From Pezicula radicicola (Eukaryota > Ascomycota > Leotiomycetes > Helotiales > Dermateaceae), in the NCBI GenBank assembly GCA_003008705.1, contig PDUO01000046.1:310001-374000 (forward strand): 64,000 nt of DNA. Reading direction: 5' to 3'. Below are positions 34,980-47,456 of this stretch, piece by piece. A model generated the notes under the pieces. The model did not search any database. It saw nothing but the letters and a program-made list of their open reading frames with translations, and was not told where the DNA came from. The first letter of the stretch is position 1. Every line of letters starts with the position of its first letter. The position numbers were made by a program, and so were the translations under genes.

Positions 34980-36333
34980 ACTCATCTGTAAGTCTCTAAC
35001 AATCTCGCCTTTCTTCTTACCGCCAGCCAACCGCCAGCCAACTGCAACCGCAGCCTACCATACCACTAATACCGTCAACAACGGCCACCTCAAATTACTC
35101 CGTCGCCAATCCTCAAGTCTACAAGTTTACTCCTGAAGCCTGAATCTAATTCACTAAGTAGTCTAGTCTTTAGCGACTGTCGTAAGTATTTAACCCATTC
35201 TTACTTCCATCCACAACTTTCCCTTCTACCTTCCACCATCATCATCCGCAACTTAAACCCAACACACACCAACAAAAGTTAACAACTTGTCTTCCTCTTT
35301 CATAGAACTTCCTCTTAAGTACAAGCAGTTGAGATCTTCAGCGACCTCTCTGGTAAGTCCCATTCCTTGCTTCCCCAAACCTCCTCCTGCAATAACCGCA
35401 ACCAGATCTAACCATACATGCGCAGAGGATCAAATCCTCTCTTCATTGCAACAATAAATTGACGTCAAAGGTCTATTCAACTGTAAGTCTTGCCCCTGAT
35501 TTCATCCTCTGCGATATTCATCTTCCGCCACATATCAACCTTGCCAACGTTCACCAACTCTCTATTCACAAGAAGTCAAAGATCTAACCATACATCTGCA
35601 AGTAATCAGACTCCCATTTCATTGCAACAAGACCTTATGGTTCAAGTTCTACTCAATTGTAAGCTTTCCCCCTGAATTAATCATCCGCCGCATATCAAGT
35701 TGTGAACCATCCCCGACTATCTCCAAGCACTAACCCCTCACTCCACAACAATATCTTCATCCCAGACGGCAAAGACAAGACTTCACAGAGCTTATAAGAC
35801 CTGCGCAGGAAGTAGGGCATCTTGTTTTGTTGCGACAAATCTGGCGTTCAATCGTCAACACCTTGTAAGTGAACCGTCCATTTCCATTCTCCGCGAGCAA
35901 CCTGACGACCCCTATCCTATCATCGAAACCCATAATTCTTCCCCGAAGAGCATCACAAGTCTTCACAAGTCTTGCACTGGATCTTTGGTATCTTGCAGCA
36001 CGAAACAATCAAGTTGTGGTTGAGTTTCCTTTTTCCCATTACGACATCTGCCCTCCTCTCAAGCACATCACAACCATTCACAAGTCTTACCCTTCTTCTA
36101 CCTCAACTTTCAAAATGAAACACTTGCGCTGCAGTTACGCTGAAGTTGCATTTCAATGTTCTCATCATGCTCTCTGCACTTACCTTTCAACTTTTCCCCA
36201 CTCCGCAGCCATCTAACATCCACCGTCTCTCAAATCATCTCTACTTCATCCGTTATTCAGCGTCATTATCAAGTCTGCCTCGCTGACAAGCATCCCCGCA
36301 GAACCTAAGCACATCCGAGATATCAAAGCCAAG
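34980..36333 (+). promoter_or_regulatory. Repeat-built 5' leader with serial splice-donor-like sites
   Basis: The 1.35 kb before the ATG at 36334 is C/A/T-rich like a leader and holds GTAAGT/GTAAGC-type donors at 34988, 35182, 35353, 35483, 35659 and 35865. Around 35405-35552 and 35581-35698 there is a clear tandem copy: GATCTAACCATACAT, TTCATTGCAACAA, a CTCAANTGTAAG donor, a CCCCTGA stretch and CATCNNCCGCNNCATATCAA occur in order in both. A long 5' UTR with several introns is the likely reading; transcript data would settle it. Confidence 0.5.
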
Positions 36334-38322
36334 ATGTCTCAGGACTCAAGTTCTTGGCCACAAGTAGTCACTGTACCTCCTCGCTTCTCAAAAGTAAAGG
36401 CAAACAAGAAGCCAATGCCGACCCGAAAGATTTCAAAGGAAGAACAGGAGGAGCAGAAGAAACAGGAAAAGCTTAAGGCCGAGCAAGGCGAGAAGGAGTG
36501 GCGTGAATATTGCCAGCGATGCGGTGATCCTACACCAGCTGAGCAAGCCGCTATCGATGCAGAGAAGGCACGTAAGCAGGCAATTCAAGATGCTTGTGAG
36601 GGTTGGCCATGGCTTGGAGAGGTTGGTCGATTGCCAACTGTTGCTCCACATGTTCTTGATGCTTTCTATGAGTACAAGATACCAACTCATGATCAACATG
36701 CATCGCCGCTCATGACTTGCATGGGAGTCGTTGATGTTCGGGATATCATCTTGAAGTACGTTTTCAAGGATGGACATGTTAATGCTGCATCACTTGGTAT
36801 TACTTCTCAGAAGGCCTTGGAGTCTGTTAACGGTTACGCTGTAAGCTATCCATGCTTCCATTCGTTCGTTCTTTGACTATGCCACTTACTAACTTGGCTC
36901 AAGAAACTCTGGTACTGGTGCTGTGAGCAAAACCAACAATATTTTAATCACTGCAATGAACCTGTCGAGATTCTTAGTCCTTACGCCCGTAGCCAACGTC
37001 GAGTTCCTCAACTTACAATTGTTTCGCCAATCCATGATGCAAAGGACGCGTGTTTCTACCAGAAGCATCTCTTCGGTGTTTTCAACCTGAGTAAGGGATT
37101 TCCCTCCTTGACAATTGACAAACAAGAAGTATTATTTATGCTGACTTCTTCTATAGCAAAGGCAATGGCAAACATGTCTGAATACTTCCGCGTCCTCCAT
37201 CTACACCGAGTTCAATTCCTTACTCCTCAAGTCCTCGCTATCACAATTCCTCACTTGCGAAATTTGGAGAACCTTGGTGTTTACAACTGCCCTCTCATCA
37301 ACGTTGGTCACACTCTCAAACTCCTTGAAATAATTCGAACCGATCGCATGAAGGGAAAGGTTGTTGAGTTGGACTTCTCCCCCAAGTTCCACTGGGGTCC
37401 TAAGAATGTTGGTCAAATCCCCACTCCCCGTTCATACGGGACTTCTTGGGACAACATTGGCATCGATTCTCAATTGGCTACTTGGGGTACTGTTATTGCA
37501 GCATATGAACAAGGCCTCAAGCAAGGAGTTGATCTGCTCAAGCGAGATGGCGCTTTTTACAAGTGGTTGAAGATGGGTCCATGTTTGAAGGTTGATGAAG
37601 TGATCTCACTCCTTGAGCAAGGAAATGCTACCGATGAGGAACTTGCGGCTTGGTGCGCCTATCCTGACTATGGTGGAAGCGTTCGGAGATTCATGACTCT
37701 GCCTAATCGACCTGAAGGCTGGAAACCGTAAGTATTCCGGATAAAATCTCAATCTCTCCTGTCCTGAGGGTACTGACTCTGATCTAGTTATACCCGTAAA
37801 TACCTATGCCGTGTTTGCAACCGACAAGTCATGGGGCTTTTCTTCCACTACGTCAATATCAGAGAATCAGTGATCAATCGCCAGAACCCACAAGCCCATG
37901 CTATCTTGACATGCCTTCCATGCAAGCTTGGGGAATTACTCAACAACGAGGATCACCACTATCACCGTGAGAAGCGAGAGATCGTTAGTACTTGGGTTGG
38001 TGATCATACTCATGAGCGATTTGATGACGGACTCACGCCACAAAACGACGATGAGACAGAACAACTACTCTTGTCGCAAATCACTACAATGGAACAGAAC
38101 TACCCAGCCGGTAGGATTGCTCGTTCACTCGATATCCGACGCCTCCGCGATCTCAAACGCAATATCGATAAGGAAAACAACGAGACCCAGATGGTACTTC
38201 CACCTATGAATACTAAGTTTCCATCGCAGCACCGAACACCTGAGATTCCAAACAAGAACCAGGTCGAAGACAAATGGAACTGGGTCCGGAGAGATCGCAT
38301 ATGGGCTCATGGCCACATCTAA
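36334..38322 (+). CDS. Conserved fungal protein of unknown function
   Basis: Exons 36334-36840, 36904-37090, 37157-37727 and 37788-38322 give 599 residues. An N-terminal 60-residue Lys/Glu/Gln-rich helix (SKEEQEEQKKQEKLKAEQ) is followed by a globular part. One segment resembles a leucine-rich stretch (LHLHRVQFLTPQVLAITIPH, then LRNLENLGVYNCPLINV), as in F-box/LRR-type proteins. Near residue 425 is CRVCNRQ, with later CLPCKLGE giving a possible Cys4 metal site. The second intron (37091-37156) is 66 bp, in frame and stop-free, so retention would add 22 residues. I do not recognise the family. Confidence 0.85.
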
Positions 38323-40118
38323 AAAACCATATACCTCAAATTTTGCATCGCAGGCGTTTTGGGATATATTTGCTTGTTAGCGCTGATTTTCTTTTGCATT
38401 TGCGTTGCTTTACATCTGCATTGGTTTGGCGTTTGAGCGAATACATTTAACGTGCGATCAGTGGGGTTTCTATCCATCTCCTTTCTGCCTGAGCTTATGG
38501 AATCAATACAGAGTTCTTCTCAGTCGTTGACTCCAAGTATCAGCGGAATCTCGTCTCGGCATTGTTAACGAAGCAGGAAACTGGCACTTGCGTAGTTTTC
38601 GAACTCGACAATTCATTGCAGAGCATTTATGGTGAAACCTTCGACCTATGAAGCACCATGGATGAGAGGCTTTTAGGACGGAGATATATGCACATATTTT
38701 ACGGAAATCTTTCTTTCTGGTTCTTTTGAGATGGAGCGAATATTGTTACGGCTCGGTGGTGGAGTGACAGAAGTCACAATTTCGGATTATGCGATGCCTG
38801 GACCAGTCAGGCTCTGGCTGGGATGAAAGCTCGTAGTCTTTCGTTTCTTTCTTTTACAAGTTCTTCTAGGTATGTGCGAGCTGGCAATGGTTATCTGGAA
38901 ATTATGGACTGCAGTCTTCTCATCATTATGCGGGAGACTTTGGGCCAGGATCAGGATTATTTTTCATTATAGCTCGAACATACCAAATACACAGTTTTTC
39001 ATCGATTTCCCCTCTCTTGGCTCACCAAAACAGTGTTCGTGGCTTCACAATATGAGTACCCAAAGGCTTCTCAATTTCTGAATTGACCTCAGTGGCTTGA
39101 TGTTGACTCGCTGGAGCTCCAATGCGACTTTCAGTTATGGCTCGAGGATGTTGAGTAAAGAGCAAATGCTCGCTCTTTGTCTCGCATGCATCGACGATTG
39201 AACTTCTAGCCAGTTGTGGATACGCTACAATTATTTTCAATGGTCAACTCAATCCATTGTGCTTCCCATTGTTCAGGAGATCACGCAACCGACAAGTCCA
39301 TTTCAGTAAATCAAAAAATAACTTGTTCAGTAAGCAGCAAAAAGAAATTACAGGAGTTATCGCAAAACAAGAGTTATTTGCGAAGACAAAGGTATGTTAT
39401 TTAGGGTACGGGGTGTCGTGACTTCGTGTTCGACGAGAGCTGAAGAGGATGCAAGAGATATGAGATGATCAAAGTCAGCCAGCTGTGTGAGACTCCTACT
39501 CAGCGAGGCACTGTCACATCATCTCATTCATCGTAAGATTACCTACTTCTTCCTGCCGCCGTGCCTGGAATATCAAACCCAAGTCAAACAATTGTTGATT
39601 GTGACTCCAGATGACTTTTCTTTCTTCCTAGAGGTTGCACGTAACCCAACTGGCGCCCGCCCACCAACATCCACGATCGGCAATGAGAAGAAAGCTTCCG
39701 GCAGCATTGGCCCACGCTTGGTAGCGCCCGGAACCATACTGCAAGAAGCCTAGTTCAGTCACCCTGCACAGGGAAGGACTTGGGGGCCTCGAGGACTGAT
39801 TGGCTTGCTATCGTGAACGTCAACTGCAGGCTCAGCGCTTACATCCAGAGAATCACTCGTTATTGGCGGTACGACAACACTCCCGCATTGCGCTGACCAC
39901 CATGGCCTTCATAATAATGAGAGGAAAGCCCTCTTCTCGGCCTCCCCATCTTCAATGTGAGCTGAGCTTCATCAAAAGTCAACGACGCCGACGACGTCAA
40001 TTACTATCCTTCAAAAGAGCTTTGCGACAAGAAGTGGTGAAGCAAGCCTTTCTTTCCTCGATCGAGCCTCTGTACACCGACCCACGACTTCCATAATAAC
40101 CCGACGACATCCGGCACA
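38323..40118. other. Intergenic, no gene supported
   Basis: ORFs at 38872-39081, 39216-39404 and 39487-39753 show no features. The right end (from about 39940) is the leader of the membrane protein gene. Confidence 0.5.
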
Positions 40119-41025
40119 ATGCATATGCCACTCATCTCGAGGACGTGGAAGTGGCCAAGAGTGCTGATTGCCTTGATGCTTCTTGAGCTGGGAGGATCAA
40201 TTGCGGCCCTCACTTTCTTCGGTATCGCGACACCGGATCTCTTCAGGACAAAGCTCTGGCAGGTGGGATCAGATAATGGCTTCAACTCAAGTCCATTGCA
40301 GATTCTGTACGCCTATGCGAACTACCGGCCACTACCAAAGACTCCCTTTGTGTGGTCAGCGGCGTAAGTACCATTCAGATGGCGGGAACCCGTAGCAGAT
40401 GCTGACTTGAGCCTAGTCTTACGAACTTTAACGTCGCTATCTCGGTGTTGGCCATGTTCATCATGATTGTGAAATGGGTCATGTTCAGTCTGCACATTTG
40501 GTATCCATTACTCGGCACGGTCGTGAATACTGCCCTCACGATTATGTGGGTAGTTAGCGTGTACGGTCAAGCAGGACCAGATCACTCGGATCCCGAGCAC
40601 CCTAGCAATGTTGCTTGGTATATCAGGAAGAGCTGCAGCTATGCCAAACCATCCGGGAATTACCATTATTGTATGTTGGCGAAGGGCACATTTGCGACAA
40701 CAGTCATCATGATGTAAGTTATCTTCATTGTTGGAGACGATAGCATCGTCTGACAATCTTCAGGGTACTCTTCCTCTTAAACACAGTCCTTGGAATCTGG
40801 TCTATGATACCATCAAAGGCCGAGAGATTGGCTGCAAAGCTAGAGGTCGACGATATGCAGAAAGGCTCTCCCGTCTCGGATACGAGCGATAGGCAGTGGG
40901 AGATGAAGGGTATGCGCTCTGCAACACAACCAAAGACACCAACACCATATACACCTCGAACTTTAGCATTTAACACTCTGGATCGCCAACTACCCTTACG
41001 TTCGCAGAACTACCAGTCGAAGTAA
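40119..41025 (+). CDS. Four-helix membrane protein, MARVEL-like
   Basis: Exons 40119-40363, 40417-40713 and 40764-41025 give 267 residues. Four hydrophobic segments are visible: VLIALMLLELGGSIAALTFF, VAISVLAMFIMIVKWVMFSL with LLGTVVNTALTIMWVVSVYG close behind, and VIMMVLFLLNTVLGIWSM at the end. The tail is cytosolic-type, with SKAERLAAKLE and Thr/Pro-rich sequence (PKTPTPYTPRT). The layout matches fungal four-TM MARVEL-type proteins, which sit in plasma or vesicle membranes. The gene is just upstream (about 1.3 kb) of the histidine kinase on the same strand, but no joint role is shown. Confidence 0.85.
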
Positions 41026-42294
41026 GCATGGGAAATGTGTGGATGGAGAATAATAGCAGGGTAATGGCGTCTGGGTCTAGGGTTTTGTACGAACTATATA
41101 TCTCTTTAATTTCTATATCGGGACGGGTCCGGGTACTTCATATGTGCATAGTATATCCCTCACCAACGAAATAAAATCTACCTCACAAATGTAGACTTTT
41201 AAAGCTATGTTTCATTGTCCACGGCGAGGTACCTTGGTAATTGTTTTGTAAGAGATCATCTGGAACAGCTGCTTAACGAGATGTAAAAGATGGAGTTAGT
41301 AGCTCACTTAATTTGAGTGAACGATGTCAACAGAGCCCCAATCAACATGATCTCTTACAAAGTAATTCGTACGGTGAGCTATTATTCTGGCACTATCCCA
41401 AGGAGATCCAACTGCTGCCAAGGTACCAGACCTGTATCTCTGCTTGCCCTTTGATGGATCAAGAGCCAAGGGCTTCTAGAGGACCTTGCATCGCGACTGA
41501 TACTTACTTAAATGCCCAGGTGCGCGCGCCACGGATTGGCACGCAGTTGCTGCTTGCGGCATGTTCCACCGCCTCTCCAATTACGAGGGCTTGTTCTTAC
41601 CTGCATATCGAAAAGCTTCTTCTATTTTTTTGCATTCCACAGGTGTCATGGGCTCCAATAATTGGCATACGGCTCTCTGAACTCAAAAACTGACTCCGGG
41701 TGTAGCGGGGTCTCATGGCACTCTTCTCCATCGAGTCCATCTCCCTCTCAATAATAGGAAGAGCAGTCCTGGTGGGAGATCCTCCACATTTGTGCTTTCT
41801 CAAAAGCCACCATCCTAAGCTCACTTATGCTCTCCAACTACAAAGTAAATCCTGATATTGTGGCATCTCTCCCCACGGTCCAAATTCCACTGCATCTATC
41901 TTATCTCTCTGCATGCACTTCGCGAACATCCTTACCGGGCCCGTGGTACAGTCAGATCCGATAGCTCCCCCGCCGAAAATCGTAGCGCACCCCAGACATC
42001 AACTGTGGACGTCATCTCATATATGATAGGGTACGGGGACAGGACGACTGTGGAAAACATTGGGCAGGGCACGCGATTCTTGGGCGGAATCATCACACCT
42101 GGTCTCTTTTCTCTTTCCCGTAGGATATTGTAGCCAAATACCATCCTGCAAATACCTACTTCATACGTACCTCCGCTCGCTACTAGCTACCGGAAAGCTG
42201 TCAGTTGCGTCAGCCTGGCCTTGATCTCGGTGGAGGTACTGTACACGGACAAACCTGGCGGACATTGGACCCTCTCCACTTATTCTTCTAATTC
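41026..42294. other. Intergenic with one MITE and the kinase promoter
   Basis: Holds the MITE at 41230-41376. The rest has only small ORFs without features (41313-41693, 41597-41824 minus, 41858-42133). Confidence 0.5.
41230..41376. mobile_element. MITE, copy 2 (same family)
   Basis: A 147-bp element. Left end CCTTGGTAATTGTTTTGTAA then GAGATCAT; right end complement CCGTACGAATTACTTTGTAA then GAGATCAT. TA flanks the left end and TG the right, so the right target base has changed. The interior has AGTAGCTCACTTAATTTGAG, a minisatellite unit. The left end is the most diverged of the three copies. Confidence 0.8.
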
Positions 42295-45200
42295 ATGCCT
42301 ATGAAGCTTGAAGTCAAATCCATTTTCACATCTCAGAAGGAGTTCGGTAGCCAGTCAGAACAAAGGCGGAAAACGCCTCCGCATAGCGATCTAATAACGC
42401 TGGCAGCCTCTGCGTCTGCGACCACTTCCGCATATCAGCATCAAGAGAATTCCAATATCCGCAACTGGGCTGATAGGGAGGTGTGTCTGCAGGCAGAGCA
42501 ACGGGAACCTGCTCCACAGGCGCAGAAAGTGCTAGGCCTAGCTTCAGGAGACGTCACAGTAGCTAATGGGGGCGCAAAACAAGATCAACCTCCTCCACCA
42601 CCCACGACGCCTAACGTTGATTCCTACTTCCCATTCCCACCCGCTGATCATCAACGGGTACCAACACAAACACCAAATATTCTGAGGACCTCGGCCGCGA
42701 CTTCTACGAATGCCTCGAAGCACAAGATAACAGAGGATATAGGGAAAGGCTCAAGTTCGGAACGGCCGAAGAAGAAATCCAAACGGCCACAGCTCAAGCC
42801 AGAGACCTTTCCCACTGGTTTCCACTTCAACCACAGCGACGCCATCTCGCCACTGTTTTTCTCGCATTCGCCCGGACGAAGACAGCGCCCAGCTCTCCCG
42901 CCTGGAGTATCGAGCACGGAGGCGGTCATCATGTTGAACAAGGCAGTGAACGAGTCGGCCGGGATCACCACGCTGAAGCTTGCGAGAGGCAGCGTGAGCC
43001 AAGCAAGCCCACGCGCTTTAAGTACGCCTGGTAGTTGGGGATCTCTCGAACGGAGCAGCATACCACAAAGCCCAGATGCGAGGGGAGCCAAGCAATCGGG
43101 GCTCCAAATACTAGGAAACGTGGGAATCATTGAATTGCTAGAACAGGATGAAAGGCCAACCTTCATTGTGGATGTTGCGAATCCGCTCAACTTTAATCCA
43201 GGTACTCCTTTAAAGATTGTCTTTGCAAACGCTTCGATACGCGCGTACGATGCTGTATTGGATATGGTAACAGGAAAGGCCGATTTAGACTCCCCAGGAG
43301 TAGCTGTGACAAATAATTTTCCAGAGTTTAAGGCTTGGGTTTTAAGCTTTGTGAAGAATAACGAGTCCTTGGACATATGTTTACCGTCTTTTGTATACGG
43401 CGGGATTACTTGGACATGTTCAACGCTGCGAAAACGCCTTCGGCTCATAAGTGGTAGCCCCAGCAGCGTAGCTGGCGTTGGTGAGTTGGCTCCTTCTCGC
43501 GATTTTTGTCTTTGAACGAATAGCTCAGAAACATTCGTGGGACCCCTTTCCCCTTTCCCCTTTTTCTGCAACTTGCTCAAAAGCTAATATTTTAGGGCCT
43601 TCAAATGGCGGAGCGAGTAATGCATCAGTCCTCAGTGAACGAGCCCGTGGTCCGGCTTCTTTAAACAGCATTGCGAATTTGTCATTAATCGGAGAACCCA
43701 CAGATTATTTTGGAGATGCAACGGTGACTCGGCGACCGAGTGCTTCCCCTGAACACCTTCCTACCACAAGTAGCCCACTTACCAAGCAGACAATTTTTGC
43801 ATCGCAAAATGACATGGCTGGAGCGTTGCTGCCATCCGAGACGCCATCATTCGACTGGACACGACTCCCGATCTCTGCCGCCCTCCCAAAACACATACAG
43901 TTTGCTCGAAGTATCGATTGGGGAAAAACAGCTCTCGGTCCCATCGAAAACTGGGCTTTTGATCTGAGAGCAATGTGCAATCTCATCATGGGCAGCCCAC
44001 ATGCTGCAGCTATGTATTGGGGTCCCGAGTATATCGCAATTTACAACGAGGCCTATATCCTCCTTGCCGGCCAGAGACACCCTAAATTAATGGGCCAGAG
44101 TTACAAAACTGTGTGGGCCGAAATCTGGAGCGATATTGACCCTTATTTCAAAAATGCGATGGAGTTAGGCCAGGCGACGATGAAGGATGACGACTGCCTG
44201 TTTGTTACGAGAAATGGATTCCTAGAAGAGTCCTATTTTAGCTGGAGCATGATTCCTCTCATTGGTGAAGACGGGCAGGTAGTTGGAATTTATAATCCAG
44301 TATTTGAAAAGACCAGACGGAAAATTGCGGAACGGAGAATGCTGACGCTGAGAGAAATTGGCGAAAAGACAGCTGTTGCACGAGATGCGAAGGGTTTTTG
44401 GGGCCAAGTAATTAAGGGCCTTGAATACAATGTAAGAATCGGCGGATCCTCTTTCCTTTAATGTTCACACAAGTACTAATGCCCTATCAGGAATATGATG
44501 TACCGTTTGTTTTTCTGTACTCGGTAAGTGATGAAACCGACAGCGATATGAGCTCAATGCATTCGGGGAGCCTTTCGCAAGCTCCTCAATGCGTCCTCGA
44601 AGGTGTTTTGGGGGTACCAAAGGATCACAAGGCTGCTGTAAGCCCACTGGATCTAAAGAGCGGTGATGAAGTAAGTCCGAAGACACATTCAACCTCTTTC
44701 CATACCCTAACAACGTTATAGGGATTTGCCCCTTATTTGAGAGAGTCAATGAAAACAAGTAGGCCAATTCTGCTTTCAACGGAAGATGGTACGCTATCGA
44801 CAGAACTTATTGAGGGTCTTGAATGGAGAGGCTTTGGCGATCCTTGCCGTGCTGCTGTGGTTTGCCCCATTCATCCGACCACTGGCGAATCGATTCTAGG
44901 GTTTCTTATCATGGGAATAAATCCTCGAAGGCCTTATGATGACGACTACAGCTTATTTATTCAGCTGATAAGCCGTCAACTTGCAACATCAATGGCAAGT
45001 GTGGTCTTATTTGAGGAGGAAATCAGACGTGGACAACGAGCAGCCCGCCTCGCTGCTTTAGACCGACAGGAATTATCGAAGCAGCTTGATCTGCGCACCC
45101 AAGAAGCTGTCGAGAGCGAGACCAAATTTACACGAATGGCCGAATTCGCCCCTGTGGGGATGTTTATTGCAGACTCTCATGGAACCTTGACCTATTCAAA

Positions 45201-47456
45201 TGACACTTGGTGGGAAATTACGCGACACCCGAGAGCAGAAAATAGTGCGAATACCTGGATGGAGAGCATCAAAGACGAAGACCGTGACGAAGTAAAAGCA
45301 GTATGGAAGAGGCTGGTGGTAGAAACAGAGGCCGTAACACACGAATTTAGATTCAAAACGCCTTGGCAAGACCGGACTGGTGGTAGAAGTGACACTTGGG
45401 TACTTATGAGCGCTTACCCGGAGAAGAATGAAGACGGTAGTCTCAAGAGTGTATTCGGTAGCATCACGAATATTTCTCAACAGAAGTGGGCCGAGGATTT
45501 CCAAAAGCGCAGAATGGAGGAAGCAATTGAAATGAAACGCCAGCAGGAGAACTTCATCGACATTACCTCCCATGAAATGAGAAATCCTCTTAGTGCTATT
45601 CTGCAGTGCGCTGATGAAATTTCCCATACATTGTCCGACTATCGTTCCGCAGAGGAGAGTTCAAGGACAAGCCAGAAGCTCGACAATATCCTAGAAAGTA
45701 GCATAGACGCTGCTCAGACCATTGCTCTTTGCGCACAACATCAAAAGCGCATCGTTGATGATATCCTCACTCTGTCGAAATTGGATTCTGCACTGTTACT
45801 TGTCACTCCGGTTGACGCACAACCAGTAGCTGTCATGCAGCGAGCGCTCAAAATGTTTGAAGGAGAGATTGAAACCAATGATATCGCCATGGAGTTCCGT
45901 GTGGAAAAGTCATATCTAGATCTAGCTGTTGATTGGGTTAAATTAGATCCTTCTCGCCTTTTGCAAGTGCTCATTAACTTAACCACCAACGCCATCAAGT
46001 TCACGCACACACAAACAAAACGTACAATCATGGTTAGCATTGGTGCATCTAAGGAAAAACCGCAATCTGGCGTTTATTCTGACGTCTCTTACTTTCCGAC
46101 TCGCTCCAAGCGTGGCAATATTACTACCGATGAGGCAGAATGGGGCACGGGAGAGGAAATATATCTCCATTTCGCTGTCCAGGACACAGGACGTGGCCTT
46201 GACGACAATGAAAAGAAGCTATTATTTCTCCGATTTTCTCAGGCGTCACCACGGACTCGTAAGTACTCAGCTCTTTACACGAAATTTACTCCTTTTAATA
46301 CATTGCTTAACTTGCTCTGAGTTGCTCAGTTGTTTCGGGTTACCCTGTTAATGCTCCTAAATCTTATTTGAGCTATTTCTATCTTCCACAGAGCAATTAT
46401 ACTGACCCTAAGTTTTTAACACACTAGACGTCCAATACGGCGGATCAGGACTAGGGTTGTTTATTTCTAGAGAACTGACGGAGATGCAAGGTGGTGAGAT
46501 TGGTGTTTCTTCCGAGAGAGGCATAGGGTCGACCTTTGCTTTCTACGTCAAGGCGAGAAAGGTCGATAGCATTCCAACGGATACTCCAATTGCGGCTTCG
46601 TTGAAAACCCTACGGAAAACTTCATCAAACTCAGTAACAGTTGAGAGTCGCAAGAGCTCATCGGGCAAAGCCGTACATCGATCAACCACTTCTAAAGCCA
46701 CAACACTGCGATCTTCTCCAAAGCCACGTGCGGACTCCTCAACTAATCATAATGATGTAATCAAGGTCCTCGTTGTTGAGGACAACCTGGTAAACCAACG
46801 AGTGCTTCAAAAGCAGCTTCGAAATCAAGGGATGGAGGTTCACGTTGCAAATCATGGAGTCGAGGCACTTGAATTACTCAAGACGTCCCGATTCTGGTCT
46901 GGGCAAGAAAAATCCGGCATTGAACTCTCCGTGATTCTTATGGTATATCCTACTGTTCTTTTACCACAATATATACTAATCATGTTTACAGGACTTGGAG
47001 ATGCCAATAATGGATGGACTAACCTGCGCGAGGACGATCCGCGAACTTGAAACTGGTGAGACATTTCTTTCTTCTCCTCTCCATCTGTTCTGAAAGTTTC
47101 CTACATTTCATCCGAGTCTGGACTGTAGTTTAATCTAGTAATTGAACTCAAACTTGTGAATTGCTAAAGAAGATTCGAATCCTTCGTCCTGTTTATATTC
47201 CTGGCTTTGGAAAATAAGCTAACATCACAGACGGGACTATTGCCACACATGTACCCATCATCTGTGTGACGGCAAATGCTCGATTAGAACAGATCGAGAC
47301 TGCTATAGCCGCAGGAATGGTGAGCGAATTCAGCCTATTCAAGCTGGGAAGTACAAGACTGACACATTGCAGGACGATGTCGTCTCGAAACCATTTCGGA
47401 TTCCAGACCTTGTACCCAAAATTGACGAGCTTATAATGAAATACAATAATGCTTAA
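42295..47456 (+). CDS. Hybrid histidine kinase (PAS/GAF sensor, HisKA, HATPase, receiver)
   Basis: Exons 42295-43480, 43596-44431, 44491-44670, 44722-46258, 46428-46942, 46992-47055, 47231-47319 and 47373-47456 give 1496 residues. Order: disordered N-terminus (1-275); PAS-like domain (about 279-395, IIELLEQDERPTFIVDV); second sensor block with LGPIENWAFDLRAMCNLI and AAMYWGPEYIAIYNEAYILL (about 482-640); GAF-like block (about 658-830); PAS (about 869-990, APVGMFIADSHGTLTYSND); HisKA with DITSHEMRNPLSAIL, phospho-His about 1018; HATPase with the N box NLTTNAIKFT, DTGRGL and GGSGLGLFISREL; receiver from about 1359 (VLVVEDNLVNQRV, phospho-Asp about 1419 in DLEMPIMDG, conserved Lys in SKPFRIPDL). 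All catalytic residues are present. It should feed a Ypd1-type phosphorelay. Ligand and class number are not decided here. Confidence 0.93.
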
